From contig NZ_CP015637.1 in assembly GCF_001708445.1 (NCBI RefSeq), positions 4,651,001-4,715,000 on the forward strand: DNA of 64,000 nucleotides, in the 5' to 3' direction. A program made the position numbers and the translations under genes. Shown in pieces: positions 36,080 to 45,316 of the stretch (position 1 is the stretch's first letter; every line of letters starts with the position of its first letter). The notes below the pieces were generated by a model, which worked only from the letters and a program-made list of their open reading frames with translations, searched no databases and was not told the origin of the DNA. The DNA is from Pseudomonas fluorescens (lineage in GTDB: Bacteria; Pseudomonadota; Gammaproteobacteria; Pseudomonadales; Pseudomonadaceae).

Positions 36080-36823
36080 CTACACTCCGCCGAAACTGCT
36101 GGCCAACGTGCCGATAATCAGCGCCCAGCCGTCCACCAGCACAAACAGCATGATCTTGAACGGCAACGAAATAATCAGCGGCGACAGCATCATCATACCC
36201 ATGGCCATCAGCACGCTCGCCACCACCAGGTCGATGATCAGGAACGGGATAAAGATCATGAAGCCGATCTGGAACGCAGTCTTCAGTTCAGAGGTGACGA
36301 ACGCCGGCACCAGGATGGTCAGCGGCGCCTGGTCCGGGGTGGCGATGTCGGTCCGCTTGGACAGTCGCATGAACAACTCCAGGTCGCTGGAGCGGGTCTG
36401 CGACAACATGAAGTCCTTGATCGGGCCCTGAGCCTTGTCGATCGCGTCCTGGGCGGTCATTTTCTCCGCCAGGTAGGGCTGCAGGGCTTGCTGGTTCACC
36501 TTGTCGAACACCGGGGCCATGATGAACAGCGTGAGGAACAACGCCATGCCGGTGAGGATCTGGTTCGAAGGGGTCTGCTGCAGGCCCAGGGCCTGGCGCA
36601 GGATCGAGAAGACGATGATGATCCGCGTAAAGCTGGTCATCAGCATGACAAACGCCGGGATAAAGCTCAGCGCGGTCATGATCAGCAGGATCTGCAGGCT
36701 GACCGAATACTCCTGGGCTCCGGCCGCGTTGGTACCCAGGGTGATCGCCGGGATCGACAACGGGTCGGCGGCCAACGCCAGTGGCGCGACCAGCCACAGC
36801 ATGAGCGTCAATAAAACGCGCAT
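36080..36823 (-). CDS. fliP: Flagellar export gate protein FliP
   Basis: 247 residues. A cleavable N-terminal signal ([20 protein letters not shown]) is followed by membrane helices and the family motifs around [19 protein letters not shown] and the C-terminal [13 protein letters not shown]. It is the pentameric core of the export gate. Its start overlaps the fliO stop by one base. Confidence 0.96.
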   Translation of the reverse strand: MRVLLTLMLWLVAPLALAADPLSIPAITLGTNAAGAQEYSVSLQILLIMTALSFIPAFVMLMTSFTRIIIVFSILRQALGLQQTPSNQILTGMALFLTLFIMAPVFDKVNQQALQPYLAEKMTAQDAIDKAQGPIKDFMLSQTRSSDLELFMRLSKRTDIATPDQAPLTILVPAFVTSELKTAFQIGFMIFIPFLIIDLVVASVLMAMGMMMLSPLIISLPFKIMLFVLVDGWALIIGTLASSFGGV

Positions 36824-37257
36824 TACTTCTTATCCTTCTGATCCTTGCCCAGCAACTCCATCAGGCGCTGGGCGAATTCTGGCGTGGCGGGCTGGGACGC
36901 GTCCACGTTCACCGGGGTCTTGAGCACATGCAGCGGGGTGATGCGGCCGGGGGTTATACCCAGCAGAATCTGCTCCTCGCCCACCTGCACCAGCACCAGC
37001 CGATCACGTGGGCCGAGGGCGCGCGAGCCGATCATCTCGATGACCTGGGCATTGCCCGGGCCGATGTTCTGCACACGGCGCATCAGCCAGGCCAGCACGA
37101 AGATCAAGCCGACCACCAGCAACAGGCCCAGCACCAGCTGGGTCAGTTGCCCGCCGACGCCACCGCCCACCGGCGCAACGGCGGCCTGGGCCACCGGCTC
37201 GGCGGCCCAGGCCGCCAATGGCAGCGCGACTAACAGTCCCACCATCAGCCGTTTCAT
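36823..37257 (-). CDS. fliO: Flagellar assembly protein FliO
   Basis: 144 residues: an N-terminal hydrophobic signal-like stretch ([18 protein letters not shown]), one membrane helix ([19 protein letters not shown]), then a cytoplasmic region with the family stretch [30 protein letters not shown] given here only in outline (residues about 72-102). It acts as a scaffold for FliP complex formation. Gap of one base from fliN. Confidence 0.93.
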   Translation of the reverse strand: MKRLMVGLLVALPLAAWAAEPVAQAAVAPVGGGVGGQLTQLVLGLLLVVGLIFVLAWLMRRVQNIGPGNAQVIEMIGSRALGPRDRLVLVQVGEEQILLGITPGRITPLHVLKTPVNVDASQPATPEFAQRLMELLGKDQKDKK

Positions 37258-37258
37258 A

Positions 37259-37726
37259 TCAGCGCAACTTCTTGATGCGTTCGCTCGGGCTGATCACGTC
37301 GGTCAAGCGGATGCCGAACTTTTCGTTGACCACCACCACTTCGCCATGGGCGATCAGGGTGCCGTTGACCAGCACGTCCAGCGGCTCACCCGCCAGGCGG
37401 TCCAGCTCGATCACCGAGCCCTGGTTGAGTTGCAGCAGGTTGCGGATGTTGATGTCGGTGCTGCCCACTTCCATGGAGATCGACACCGGGATATCGAGAA
37501 TCACATCCAGGTTCGGGCCATCGAGGGTCACCGGCTCGTTGTTCTTCGGCACGCTGCCGAACTCTTCCATCGGCAGGCGCTTGCCGGCCGGCGCGGTGGC
37601 GGCGTCAGCGGCCAGCAATGCGTCGATATCGTCCTGGCCGACATCACCGGTTTCTTCCAGGGCCGCGGCCCATTCGTCGGCCAGGGCCTGGTCTTCGGCG
37701 GAAGTGCTTTCGTGTTCGGTAGCCAT
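37259..37726 (-). CDS. fliN: Flagellar motor switch protein FliN
   Basis: 155 residues. The N-terminal part is acidic (about 1-65), and the C-terminal SpoA/SurE-like switch domain starts near LDVILDIPVSISMEVG and includes LLQLNQGSVIELDRLAGEPL. It forms the C-ring base with FliM, where CheY-P acts. The start is the ATG at 37726 behind GAGGAC; an upstream in-frame extension (LRRGHV) is unlikely. 56 bp separate it from fliM. Confidence 0.94.
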   Translation of the reverse strand: MATEHESTSAEDQALADEWAAALEETGDVGQDDIDALLAADAATAPAGKRLPMEEFGSVPKNNEPVTLDGPNLDVILDIPVSISMEVGSTDINIRNLLQLNQGSVIELDRLAGEPLDVLVNGTLIAHGEVVVVNEKFGIRLTDVISPSERIKKLR

Positions 37727-37782
37727 TACATGTCCTCGGCGGAGCAAACATTCATAAATGGGGGTGCATCAATCGGGGTGGC

Positions 37783-38751
37783 TCAGCGACGGTTGATCGC
37801 CTCGACCACTTGCAGCGCCAGGTTGCCCTTGTGGGAACCGAGCTTGACCTTGAACGACGGCACGCCATTGGCGCGCATGATCATTTCTTCCGGCAATTCC
37901 ACTGGAATCACATCGCCTGGCTGCATGTGCAAAATATCGCGCAAGCGCAACTGGCGACGGGCCACGGTGGCGCTCAGGGGAACGTCGACGTCGAGCAGGT
38001 CTTCGCGCAGGGCCTTGACCCAGCGTTCGTCCTGGTCGTCCAGGTCGGACTGGAAACCGGCGTCGAGCATTTCGCGCACCGGCTCGATCATCGAGTACGG
38101 CATGGTCACGTGCAGGTCGCCGCCGCCGCCATCGAGTTCGATGTGGAAGGTGGAAACCACAATGGCTTCGCTGGGGCCGACGATGTTGGCCATGGCTGGG
38201 TTCACTTCCGAGTTGATGTACTCGAAATTGACTTCCATGATCGCCTGCCAGGCTTCCTTCAAGTCGATGAAGGCTTGCTCCAGCACCATGCGCACCACCC
38301 GCAGTTCGGTCGGGGTGAATTCACGGCCTTCGATCTTGGCGTGACGGCCGTCGCCGCCGAAGAAGTTGTCCACCAGCTTGAACACCAGCTTGGCGTCGAG
38401 GATGAACAGCGCGGTGCCGCGCAACGGCTTGATCTTGACCAGGTTGAGGCTGGTGGGCACGTACAGCGAATGCACGTATTCACCGAACTTCATCACCTGC
38501 ACGCCACCTACCGCCACGTCCGCCGAGCGGCGCAGCATGTTGAACATGCTGATCCGTGTGTAGCGGGCAAAACGTTCGTTGATCATCTCCAGGGTCGGCA
38601 TGCGTCCACGGACGATGCGATCCTGGCTGGTCAGGTCATAACTTTTGACGCTGCCGGGCTCGGCAGCCGTTTCGGTCTGTACCAGACCATCGTCCACGCC
38701 ATGCAACAGCGCATCGATTTCATCCTGGGACAGCAGGTCTTGCACGGCCAT
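37783..38751 (-). CDS. fliM: Flagellar motor switch protein FliM
   Basis: 322 residues. The N-terminal CheY-P-binding peptide is LLSQDEIDALLHG; the middle CheC-like domain begins near ERFARYTRISMFNMLRR; the C-terminal SpoA domain follows around RLRDILHMQPGDVIPVEL. It couples the chemotaxis signal to rotation sense. It is 9 bp after fliL. Confidence 0.96.
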   Translation of the reverse strand: MAVQDLLSQDEIDALLHGVDDGLVQTETAAEPGSVKSYDLTSQDRIVRGRMPTLEMINERFARYTRISMFNMLRRSADVAVGGVQVMKFGEYVHSLYVPTSLNLVKIKPLRGTALFILDAKLVFKLVDNFFGGDGRHAKIEGREFTPTELRVVRMVLEQAFIDLKEAWQAIMEVNFEYINSEVNPAMANIVGPSEAIVVSTFHIELDGGGGDLHVTMPYSMIEPVREMLDAGFQSDLDDQDERWVKALREDLLDVDVPLSATVARRQLRLRDILHMQPGDVIPVELPEEMIMRANGVPSFKVKLGSHKGNLALQVVEAINRR

Positions 38752-38760
38752 GTCGTGATC

Positions 38761-39267
38761 CTACTGCAATACGAAATTAGTAAAGAGCGCCTGCTCGATC
38801 ACCACTTTGCCGAGCTCCTTCTGGGCCACTTCCTGCACGCTGGCGGTGACCTTCTGGCGCAGCATTTCCTGGCCCACCGGGGTGGCCAGAGCGTCGAAGC
38901 TCTGCCCGGAGAACAGCATGACCAGGTTGTTGCGGATCACGGGCATGTGCACCTTGAGGGCATCCAGGTCGGCCTGGTTGCGCGCCAGCAAGGTGATGCT
39001 CACCTGCAGGTAGCGTTGACGGCCGTTCTGGTTGAAGTTGGCGACAAAGGCCGGAAGCATCGGCTCGAAGATTGCCGGTTGCTTGACGTTACTGGCGGTT
39101 TCGGCGGCGGGTGCCGGTTTGCTTGCACTGCTGTGCATGATGTACCAGGTGCCGCCCACAGAGGCGCCAATGGCCAGGAGCAGGCCCAGGACAATCACCA
39201 GGATAAGCTTGAGCTTGCCCTTACCCTTGCCTGCGGGTGCTGTTGCTGCGTCGTCGCTCTTCGCCAT
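38761..39267 (-). CDS. fliL: Flagellar basal body protein FliL
   Basis: 168 residues with one N-terminal membrane helix (LKLILVIVLGLLLAIGASVG) after a Lys/Gly-rich cytoplasmic tail, and a periplasmic stomatin-like domain rich in aromatic and basic residues (ending in LFTNFVLQ). It stabilises stators at the basal body. It is the first gene of fliLMNOPQR-flhB, with a sigma54 promoter 51 bp upstream. Confidence 0.93.
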   Translation of the reverse strand: MAKSDDAATAPAGKGKGKLKLILVIVLGLLLAIGASVGGTWYIMHSSASKPAPAAETASNVKQPAIFEPMLPAFVANFNQNGRQRYLQVSITLLARNQADLDALKVHMPVIRNNLVMLFSGQSFDALATPVGQEMLRQKVTASVQEVAQKELGKVVIEQALFTNFVLQ

Positions 39268-39317
39268 GCCAATAATCCGTCACTATTCGGGGATTCATAG
39301 ATCTTCGGAAAGGCAAG

Positions 39318-39333
39318 AGCAAGTGTTATGCCA
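39318..39333 (-). promoter_or_regulatory. Sigma54 promoter for the fliL operon
   Basis: On the minus strand TGGCATAACACTTGCT matches the sigma54 -24/-12 consensus (TGGCAC-N5-TTGCT) with one difference. It ends 51 bp before the fliL start codon. Confidence 0.75.
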
Positions 39334-39378
39334 GAGTTGTCTGGCTGGACGCAGACGAGGGAACACCACAAATCAAGT

Positions 39379-39466
39379 GTGGGAGGGGGCTTGCCCCCGA
39401 TAGCGGTGTATCAGTCAACTGATGGATGAACTGACACACCCTCATCGGGGGTAAGCCCCCTCCCAC
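39379..39466. repeat. REPIN between fliK and fliL
   Basis: GTGGGAGGGGGCTTGCCCCC at 39379 and the inverted arm ending CCCCCTCCCAC at 39466 enclose a 42-base core that is itself an imperfect palindrome (GGTGTATCAGT…ACTGACACACC). It lies upstream of the fliL promoter and just after the fliK stop. Confidence 0.9.
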
Positions 39467-39490
39467 ATTTTGTCCTATGCCAGACTTACA

Positions 39491-40882
39491 TCAGGCGTAG
39501 TAATCGACGGCGCTGGAGCCGACCACGGTCTGGGTCACCGGCGCGACGGCCGCGGCCACCTCGGCGTGATCCGTCAAGTCACCGCCGTCACCCCGGCCGC
39601 CGCTGCCGCTCACGCCGCGCGCCTGGTTCTGCTGCTGTTGTTCCTGGCCCTGGCCCTGCCAGCCACGGGACTGGTCGGACACGTTGACGTCCACCTGGCC
39701 CATGCCCTGCTGGGCAAACATCTCCCGCAGACGGCCGGACTGGCTTTCCAGCGCCTCACGCACCACGGCGTGACCACTCATGAACGTCACCTGGGCCTGC
39801 TGGTCCGCCGTCATGTTGACCTTGATATCCAGGCGCCCCAGCTCAGCCGGCTGCAACTGGATTTCCGCCGACTTGAGGTTGGCGCTGGACAGGTACATCA
39901 CGCGGTTGACCACTTCTTCTGTCCAGCCGCTCTGATGCATGGCCAACGGTGCGTTGGCCACCGGCGGCAAGGCGTTGGCGGTTTTCGGCGTGGCGGCCTG
40001 GGTCAGTGCGGCCAGGCGGTTGGCAAAATCATCGACACGCGTATCGCTGCTGGCGTTCTTCAGGTCCTTGAGGCCGCCTTCGATGAGCCCGCTGAAGGCT
40101 TTGTCGCCCCCCTGGTCGGTGCTGTCCTTGGTGGCTTGCTGGTCGACCATATTGGCCATGCCAGCGGCAAAGCTCTGTGCAGCGGTCGGTTGATCCTGAG
40201 TCGTAGTCGGTGCGGTTTTCGCCGGTGTCTGGCTGCTGGCCGACACATGACCGCCCTGCTCCATCGCCAGGCGCACGGCCGGCATGGCGTCGAGGGGGTC
40301 GGCTTCGGGGTCGAAAGCCGGTGGCTGGGGCTGATCGGTGGCGGCGACGGGTGCGGCGACCACGGGCTGGGCCTTGTCATCCTTGGCAGCGGCAACAGGC
40401 GCCGGCGCCGGCGTTTCCACCGGCGCCAGTACCGGTACCGGCACCACAACCGGGGTGACCGTGGCAATCAAGGCCGGGTCGACCACCGGGTCGACTGGAG
40501 GCTGCTGCGCCAGTGTCGGATCAGTGGGCTTGTCGCCGTCACTGCTCGCGCTGTCACTGGACTTGGCCGGTACGCTGGCAGGCAAGGAATTGCCGCTATC
40601 GGCAACCGCTGGCGTGCTGGCGGCAGGTTTGTCGTTGTTGGCGGCAGGCTTATCGTTGTTCGCGACCGGTTTGGCGCTGTTGTCGGAAGGCTTGTCCCGC
40701 GTGGATTTTGGCGCGTTATCGTCGGCCTTGACCGTCGGTTTCGACGCCTGGCTGGCGAACACTTGAGCGAAGCCAGGGCCCTTGTCCCGTGGGTCCGCAG
40801 CCACTGCCGGTGGATTGGCGGCGGGCGCTTGAGCCTTGGCCGCAGGGGCAGCCTGTAGGAGCGAATTAGGGGCGACTGGCAT
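39491..40882 (-). CDS. fliK: Flagellar hook-length control protein FliK
   Basis: 463 residues from MPVAPNSLLQ. The long N-terminal two-thirds is Ala/Pro/Asp/Lys-rich and low in order, and the C-terminal domain (about 335-430) has the Flg_hook pattern, including LQPAELGRLDIKVNMTADQQ and the following AQVTFMSGHAVVREALE. The end is Gln/Gly-rich. It measures the hook and triggers the FlhB switch. The start is chosen 11 bases after GGAGACC. An upstream in-frame Met stretch exists but overlaps the promoter. A sigma54 promoter lies about 50 bp upstream. Confidence 0.9.
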   Translation of the reverse strand: MPVAPNSLLQAAPAAKAQAPAANPPAVAADPRDKGPGFAQVFASQASKPTVKADDNAPKSTRDKPSDNSAKPVANNDKPAANNDKPAASTPAVADSGNSLPASVPAKSSDSASSDGDKPTDPTLAQQPPVDPVVDPALIATVTPVVVPVPVLAPVETPAPAPVAAAKDDKAQPVVAAPVAATDQPQPPAFDPEADPLDAMPAVRLAMEQGGHVSASSQTPAKTAPTTTQDQPTAAQSFAAGMANMVDQQATKDSTDQGGDKAFSGLIEGGLKDLKNASSDTRVDDFANRLAALTQAATPKTANALPPVANAPLAMHQSGWTEEVVNRVMYLSSANLKSAEIQLQPAELGRLDIKVNMTADQQAQVTFMSGHAVVREALESQSGRLREMFAQQGMGQVDVNVSDQSRGWQGQGQEQQQQNQARGVSGSGGRGDGGDLTDHAEVAAAVAPVTQTVVGSSAVDYYA

Positions 40883-40932
40883 AGGTAAAGGTCTCCACTG
40901 CATGGGGATCGGAGATGCAGTAAAAGACATAC

Positions 40933-40948
40933 AGCAAGAGTCGGGCCA
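40933..40948 (-). promoter_or_regulatory. Sigma54 promoter for fliK
   Basis: On the minus strand TGGCCCGACTCTTGCT matches -24/-12 well (GG-N10-GC, TTGCT intact). It ends 51 bp before the chosen fliK start, which supports that start over the longer frame. Confidence 0.7.
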
Positions 40949-41000
40949 GGTTTGCAAAGGACGCCTTGATCGTTCCCCTCACCCAGGGCAACAACGCTCA

Positions 41001-41345
41001 TCACATCTGAAAACGCTGGCGCTCCGACTCATACAGCGGCTTGACCAGCGCAAACTCATGATCGATCTGGTCGACCAAGGCCCCCAGGTCCGCCGCGGCC
41101 TCGACGGACTCGGCCTCCAGCCGCTGGCACAACTGCGCCAAGCGTACCGCCCCCAGGTTGCCGCTGCTGCCCTTGAAGCTGTGGGCAATGCGCCCCAATG
41201 CCTTGGCATCATCGCGGGCCTTGCGCAAAGCTTCGACGCGCTTTTGCGAATCGTCAAGAAAGGTATCGAGCAGCTTGGGATAGTCGCCTTCCATGATTTC
41301 CTGCAAACCCGACAACACGTCTGGGTCCAGATGAACCTCAACCAC
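41001..41345 (-). CDS. hptB: Histidine phosphotransfer protein HptB
   Basis: 114 residues, a single Hpt helical bundle with phosphorylatable His55 in AHSFKGSSGNLGA. In P. aeruginosa HptB takes phosphate from hybrid kinases such as RetS-linked sensors and passes it to HsbR, affecting the switch between motility and biofilm. It is the last of the hsbA-hsbR-hptB group, 30 bp after hsbR. Confidence 0.88.
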   Translation of the reverse strand: MVEVHLDPDVLSGLQEIMEGDYPKLLDTFLDDSQKRVEALRKARDDAKALGRIAHSFKGSSGNLGAVRLAQLCQRLEAESVEAAADLGALVDQIDHEFALVKPLYESERQRFQM

Positions 41346-41375
41346 TTGTTCGCTCCTTGATCAAGAATCGGCGGA

Positions 41376-43094
41376 TTATGCCAGAGCCTCCCAGGAAAAC
41401 TCCACGCAGACACTGCGCCCGCCATCGGACCAGCCTATCGCGCTGCTCAACTGGCGCACCAGACTCAGGCCACGGCCAGACAGACGGTCGAAATCCAGCG
41501 GCCGCGCCAGCACCTGCTCCACATCGAACCCAGGGCCACTGTCTTCGACGCGCAGGGTCATCTTGCCCCCCGCGGCGGTGGGCGAAACTTGCACGTGCAC
41601 ACGCACGTAGCCGCTGTTGAGGTGCGCCAAGCGCTCATTGCGCTGGCGATAATACTGCGCAAACCCATGGGCATCGCGCTTGAGCCGCGAGTCCAGGCCC
41701 AGCACGCCGTGCTCCAGGGCGTTGGAATACAGCTCGGCCATCACCGTGTAAAGCGCCCCGCTCCGCTCCCGCAGGCCGTGGATCTCCAGCAACAGTTGCA
41801 GCAGATAGGGCAAGGGGTTGTAGCGCTTGAGGGTCTCGGCGCGAAATTCAAAACTCACCGACCAGTCCAGCGGGCACGATTGGCCGCTGTCGGCATATAA
41901 CAGCCCCGTCGCACGCAACGGCGGATCCGCTTGCAGGGTAATTTCCACCAGGCTGACGTCGTCCCGCGCCTCTCCGCGAAACGCCGCCAACGCCTGCTCG
42001 ATGTCTTCGAACAGCCGCTCGGGCTCGCGATTGGACGCGAACACCTGCTGCAATCGCTCGACACCGAACAACTGTTCATTGGCATCGGCGGTATCCAGCA
42101 CGCCATCCGACAACAGAAACACGCGGTCGCCCAGGGCCATGGGCCAGACTTCAGTGCGATCATCAAACGCCTGCGCTGACAGCACCCCCAGCGGCAAATG
42201 CCGGGACAGCAGTGGCGTGCGCCGCCCAGTGGCGATGTCGTGCACATAGCCTTCGGGCATGCCGCCGTTCCACACCTCCACCGCCCGCCGCTGCGTGCTC
42301 AGGCACAACAGGGTGGCGCAGCAGAACATGTCCACCGGCAGGATGCGTTTGAGCTTGGCGTTCATCTCGCGCAGGATCTGCGCCAGGCCGTAGCCCTTGG
42401 CGGTCATGCCATAAAACACCTCGGCCAACGGCATGGCGCCCACCGCCGCCGGCAAGCCATGGCCGGTAAAGTCGCCGAGCAGCACATGCATATCACCCGA
42501 CGGCGTATACGCCGCCAGCAGCAGGTCACCGTTGAACAGCGCGTAAGGCGATTGCAGGTAGCGAATATTCGGGGCGGCATTGATGCAGCCGGAATGGGCG
42601 ACTTTATCGAACACCGCCTTGGCCACCCGCTGCTCGTGCAACAGGTACTCGTGGTGCCTGGCGATCAAGTCGCGCTGCTGCAACACCGTGGCTTGCAGGC
42701 GGCGCAGGCGGTCCATGGCGTTGATCTTGGCCGACAGGATCAACGGGTTGTAAGGCTTGGGCAGGAAGTCGTCGCCGCCCGCATCCAGGCACTGGGCCAG
42801 GGCTTCGCTCTGGCGCAGGGAAGTGAGGAAGATGATGGGCACCAGTGCTTCGCCGGCCAGCTGCTTGATCCGGCGCGCCGCTTCAAAGCCATCCATCACC
42901 GGCATCAGTGCATCCATCAACACCAACTGCGGGCGGTCGCGGTTAAACACCGCGACCGCTTCCTCACCATTGCTGGCCGTGAGGACTTGATGGCCCTGGC
43001 GCCGAATGATGGTCGACAGCAGCAGCAGGTCGGCGGCGCTGTCCTCGGCGATCAGGATAGTCAGCGCCTCGAGGACGGGGGCCAGGACGCTCAA
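41376..43094 (-). CDS. hsbR: HsbR-type response regulator with PP2C phosphatase and anti-sigma kinase domains
   Basis: 572 residues in three parts. The receiver domain (about 10-130) has Asp61 in LVLMDALMPVMDG. The SpoIIE/PP2C-type phosphatase (about 180-390) shows LLGDFTGHGLPAAVG and LLSDGVLDT. A HATPase_c anti-sigma-like domain (about 430-570) includes MAELYSNALEHGVL and VEDSGPGF. In the HptB pathway it phosphorylates or dephosphorylates the antagonist HsbA according to its own phosphorylation. It overlaps the hsbA stop by four bases. Confidence 0.9.
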   Translation of the reverse strand: MSVLAPVLEALTILIAEDSAADLLLLSTIIRRQGHQVLTASNGEEAVAVFNRDRPQLVLMDALMPVMDGFEAARRIKQLAGEALVPIIFLTSLRQSEALAQCLDAGGDDFLPKPYNPLILSAKINAMDRLRRLQATVLQQRDLIARHHEYLLHEQRVAKAVFDKVAHSGCINAAPNIRYLQSPYALFNGDLLLAAYTPSGDMHVLLGDFTGHGLPAAVGAMPLAEVFYGMTAKGYGLAQILREMNAKLKRILPVDMFCCATLLCLSTQRRAVEVWNGGMPEGYVHDIATGRRTPLLSRHLPLGVLSAQAFDDRTEVWPMALGDRVFLLSDGVLDTADANEQLFGVERLQQVFASNREPERLFEDIEQALAAFRGEARDDVSLVEITLQADPPLRATGLLYADSGQSCPLDWSVSFEFRAETLKRYNPLPYLLQLLLEIHGLRERSGALYTVMAELYSNALEHGVLGLDSRLKRDAHGFAQYYRQRNERLAHLNSGYVRVHVQVSPTAAGGKMTLRVEDSGPGFDVEQVLARPLDFDRLSGRGLSLVRQLSSAIGWSDGGRSVCVEFSWEALA

Positions 43095-43396
43095 CTGATA
43101 TCGAACAGTTTGTCGAAATTGGAAATGGCGAGGATCTTGCGCACATCGGAGTTGATGTTGATCACCTGGACTTCCGCGTCGTCGCCGCCGGCATGGTCCC
43201 TGAGCAGCAGGAGCATGCCCAGTGCCGAGCTGTCCATGTAGGTGGTGTCTTTCAGGTCGACCACATACAGCTCAGGCACCTTGTAGAAACGCTCATAGGC
43301 GTCACGAAACACCTGATGGCTGCCGAAATCGAACCGGCCCTTGATAGCGATCGTCAACTTCTTCCCATCCAGGGATACTTCTGACATGACTGACAT
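43091..43396 (-). CDS. hsbA: Anti-anti-sigma factor HsbA
   Basis: 101 residues, a STAS domain with the phosphorylatable serine region YMDSSALGML (Ser56/57). HsbA is the target of HsbR and in P. aeruginosa interacts with FlgM or with a diguanylate cyclase depending on phosphorylation, linking HptB to FliA activity. Two Met candidates occur (residues 1 and 4). It is the first gene of the group, downstream of fliJ on the same strand. Confidence 0.88.
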   Translation of the reverse strand: MSVMSEVSLDGKKLTIAIKGRFDFGSHQVFRDAYERFYKVPELYVVDLKDTTYMDSSALGMLLLLRDHAGGDDAEVQVININSDVRKILAISNFDKLFDIS

Positions 43397-43473
43397 ACGA
43401 CTGCTTCCTTGTCATTGGCATAGACACAAGGTGTAGCAGGTGAACCGGATGTGGGCAACATTGCCAATCAAAT

Positions 43474-43500
43474 GTAGGAGGGGGCTTGCGCCCGATGGCG
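43474..43500. repeat. Solitary REP copy at the fliJ 3' end
   Basis: GTAGGAGGGGGCTTGCGCCC with following GATGG is a single diverged REP immediately after the fliJ stop on the minus strand; no inverted partner is nearby. Confidence 0.7.
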
Positions 43501-43504
43501 ACCG

Positions 43505-43954
43505 TCAGAATGGTGATTGGCGGGGAAGACGCTGGGACAACTCATCGAGCAGCTTCTGCTCGCGCTTGTCTTCAATGGCCCGCGCTTCATCGATATAGCG
43601 CTGCACCAGCTTGCGCAACCCTTCTACCCGGGCATAGGCCGCTTGCCAGCTCTCGCGGGCCTTGTCGAGGTTGTTCTGGTGCCAGGCCAGGCTCTGGCGC
43701 TGCTGGCCGACGGCGGTTTCAAGCTGGTTGAGAAAGCCCTGGTAGCCCATCAGCCACTGCCCGGACACGCCCTTGGTGCCGCGCTCGATCCACTGCTGCT
43801 GGTACTCGCCGCGAAAGCGCTCCAAGTCGCCCAGTTTGCTTTCCGCCAGGCGCACCTGGCCCTGGAAGTAACCCAGGCGCTGCACGGCGGTTTTCTCGGC
43901 TTTTTCAGCCATCTCCACCACCGGGGCCAGACGTGACGAGCGACTACTGGCCAT
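43505..43954 (-). CDS. fliJ: Flagellar export chaperone/stalk protein FliJ
   Basis: 149 residues forming a long antiparallel coiled coil (for example VAEMAEKAEKTAVQRLG-type heptads; the actual start is SSRSSRLAPVVEMAEKAE). It joins the FliI ATPase ring to FlhA. Last gene of fliEFGHIJ, 3 bp after fliI. Normal length for the family. Confidence 0.92.
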   Translation of the reverse strand: MASSRSSRLAPVVEMAEKAEKTAVQRLGYFQGQVRLAESKLGDLERFRGEYQQQWIERGTKGVSGQWLMGYQGFLNQLETAVGQQRQSLAWHQNNLDKARESWQAAYARVEGLRKLVQRYIDEARAIEDKREQKLLDELSQRLPRQSPF

Positions 43955-43957
43955 GGC

Positions 43958-45316
43958 TTAGCCGCCTGGCGCGGGGGCGAAGATGGATTGCAGGTGCGCT
44001 TCGCTTTCGCCCATGCTGATGTTGTCGTTGAGGCCCTGGCGCAGGTAGGTCACCAACTGCGGCTGCAGGGCGATCGCCAGGTCGGTCTCACGATCGCCGC
44101 CGGCCACGTAGGCGCCGACGCTGATCAAATCACGGCTCTGTTGATAGCGCGACCACAGTTGCTTGAACTGCTGGGCGCGCGCCATATGCTCCGGCGTGAC
44201 CACCGACGGCATCACCCGGCTGATCGACGCTTCGATATCGATGGCCGGGTAGTGCCCCTCTTCCGCCAGGCGCCGCGACAGCACGATGTGGCCGTCAAGC
44301 ACGCCCCGCGCCGAGTCGGCAATCGGGTCCTGCTGGTCATCGCCTTCGGACAATACGGTGTAGAACGCGGTGATTGAGCCCCCGCCCGCTTCGGCGTTAC
44401 CGGCGCGCTCCACCAGCTTGGGCAGCTTGGCGAACACCGACGGCGGATACCCCTTGGTGGCCGGCGGCTCGCCGATGGCCAGGGCGATTTCCCGCTGGGC
44501 CTGGGCGAAACGTGTCAGCGAATCCATCAGCAACAGGACATTCTTGCCCTTGTCGCGAAAATACTCGGCGATGCGCGTGCAGTACATGGCGGCGCGCAAA
44601 CGCATCAGCGGCGCATCGTCCGCAGGCGAGGCGACCACCACTGAGCGCTTGAGGCCCTCTTCACCGAGGCTGTGCTCGATGAACTCCTTCACTTCCCGGC
44701 CCCGCTCGCCGATCAACCCCACCACGATGATGTCGGCCTCGGTAAAGCGGGTCATCATGCCGAGCAACACCGATTTACCCACGCCGGTACCGGCGAACAG
44801 ACCCAGGCGCTGGCCGCGACCGACCGTCAATAAACCGTTGATGCTGCGAATGCCCACGTCAAGCGGCTGGCTGATGGGGTTGCGGTTGAGCGGGTTGATG
44901 GTGGGGCCATCCATCGGCACCCAGTCCTCGGCTTTCATGCCGCCCTTGCCGTCCAGCGCGCGACCGGCACCGTCGAGCACGCGGCCGAGCATGCTCATGC
45001 CCATGGGCAGGCGACCGGTATCGGCCAGCGGCACCACGCGGGCGCCGGGGGCAATGCCCGCCAGGCTGCCGACGGGCATGAGGAAAATCTTGTTGCCGGA
45101 GAAGCCCATCACTTCAGCTTCGACCTGCACCGGGTGGTAGCTGTCGTCGTTGATCACCAGGCAGCGGCTACCCATGGCGGCCCGCAGGCCCTCGGCTTCG
45201 AGGGTCAGGCCGACCATGCGCAACAGGCGCCCTTCAAGGATCGGTTGGCCGGGCAACTCGGTGGCCTCGGCATAACCGCCGAGGCGCTTGGCGAAGCTGG
45301 TGCGATCAAGGCGCAT
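43958..45316 (-). CDS. fliI: Flagellar export ATPase FliI
   Basis: 452 residues, an F1-ATPase-beta-like enzyme with P-loop [15 protein letters not shown] (about 160-174), [12 protein letters not shown] and the Walker B region [14 protein letters not shown]. It energises early export steps at the membrane base with FliH and FliJ. The start at 45316 (MRLDRTSF) gives the family N-terminus and overlaps fliH by 11 bases; a GTG 21 bases upstream is the alternative. Confidence 0.95.
   Translation of the reverse strand: MRLDRTSFAKRLGGYAEATELPGQPILEGRLLRMVGLTLEAEGLRAAMGSRCLVINDDSYHPVQVEAEVMGFSGNKIFLMPVGSLAGIAPGARVVPLADTGRLPMGMSMLGRVLDGAGRALDGKGGMKAEDWVPMDGPTINPLNRNPISQPLDVGIRSINGLLTVGRGQRLGLFAGTGVGKSVLLGMMTRFTEADIIVVGLIGERGREVKEFIEHSLGEEGLKRSVVVASPADDAPLMRLRAAMYCTRIAEYFRDKGKNVLLLMDSLTRFAQAQREIALAIGEPPATKGYPPSVFAKLPKLVERAGNAEAGGGSITAFYTVLSEGDDQQDPIADSARGVLDGHIVLSRRLAEEGHYPAIDIEASISRVMPSVVTPEHMARAQQFKQLWSRYQQSRDLISVGAYVAGGDRETDLAIALQPQLVTYLRQGLNDNISMGESEAHLQSIFAPAPGG

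Noticed and set aside
40850..40875. REP-like GTAGGAGCGA inside the fliK start
   Set aside because: Only about 12 bases match one arm and the stretch codes a normal FliK N-terminus; likely chance.
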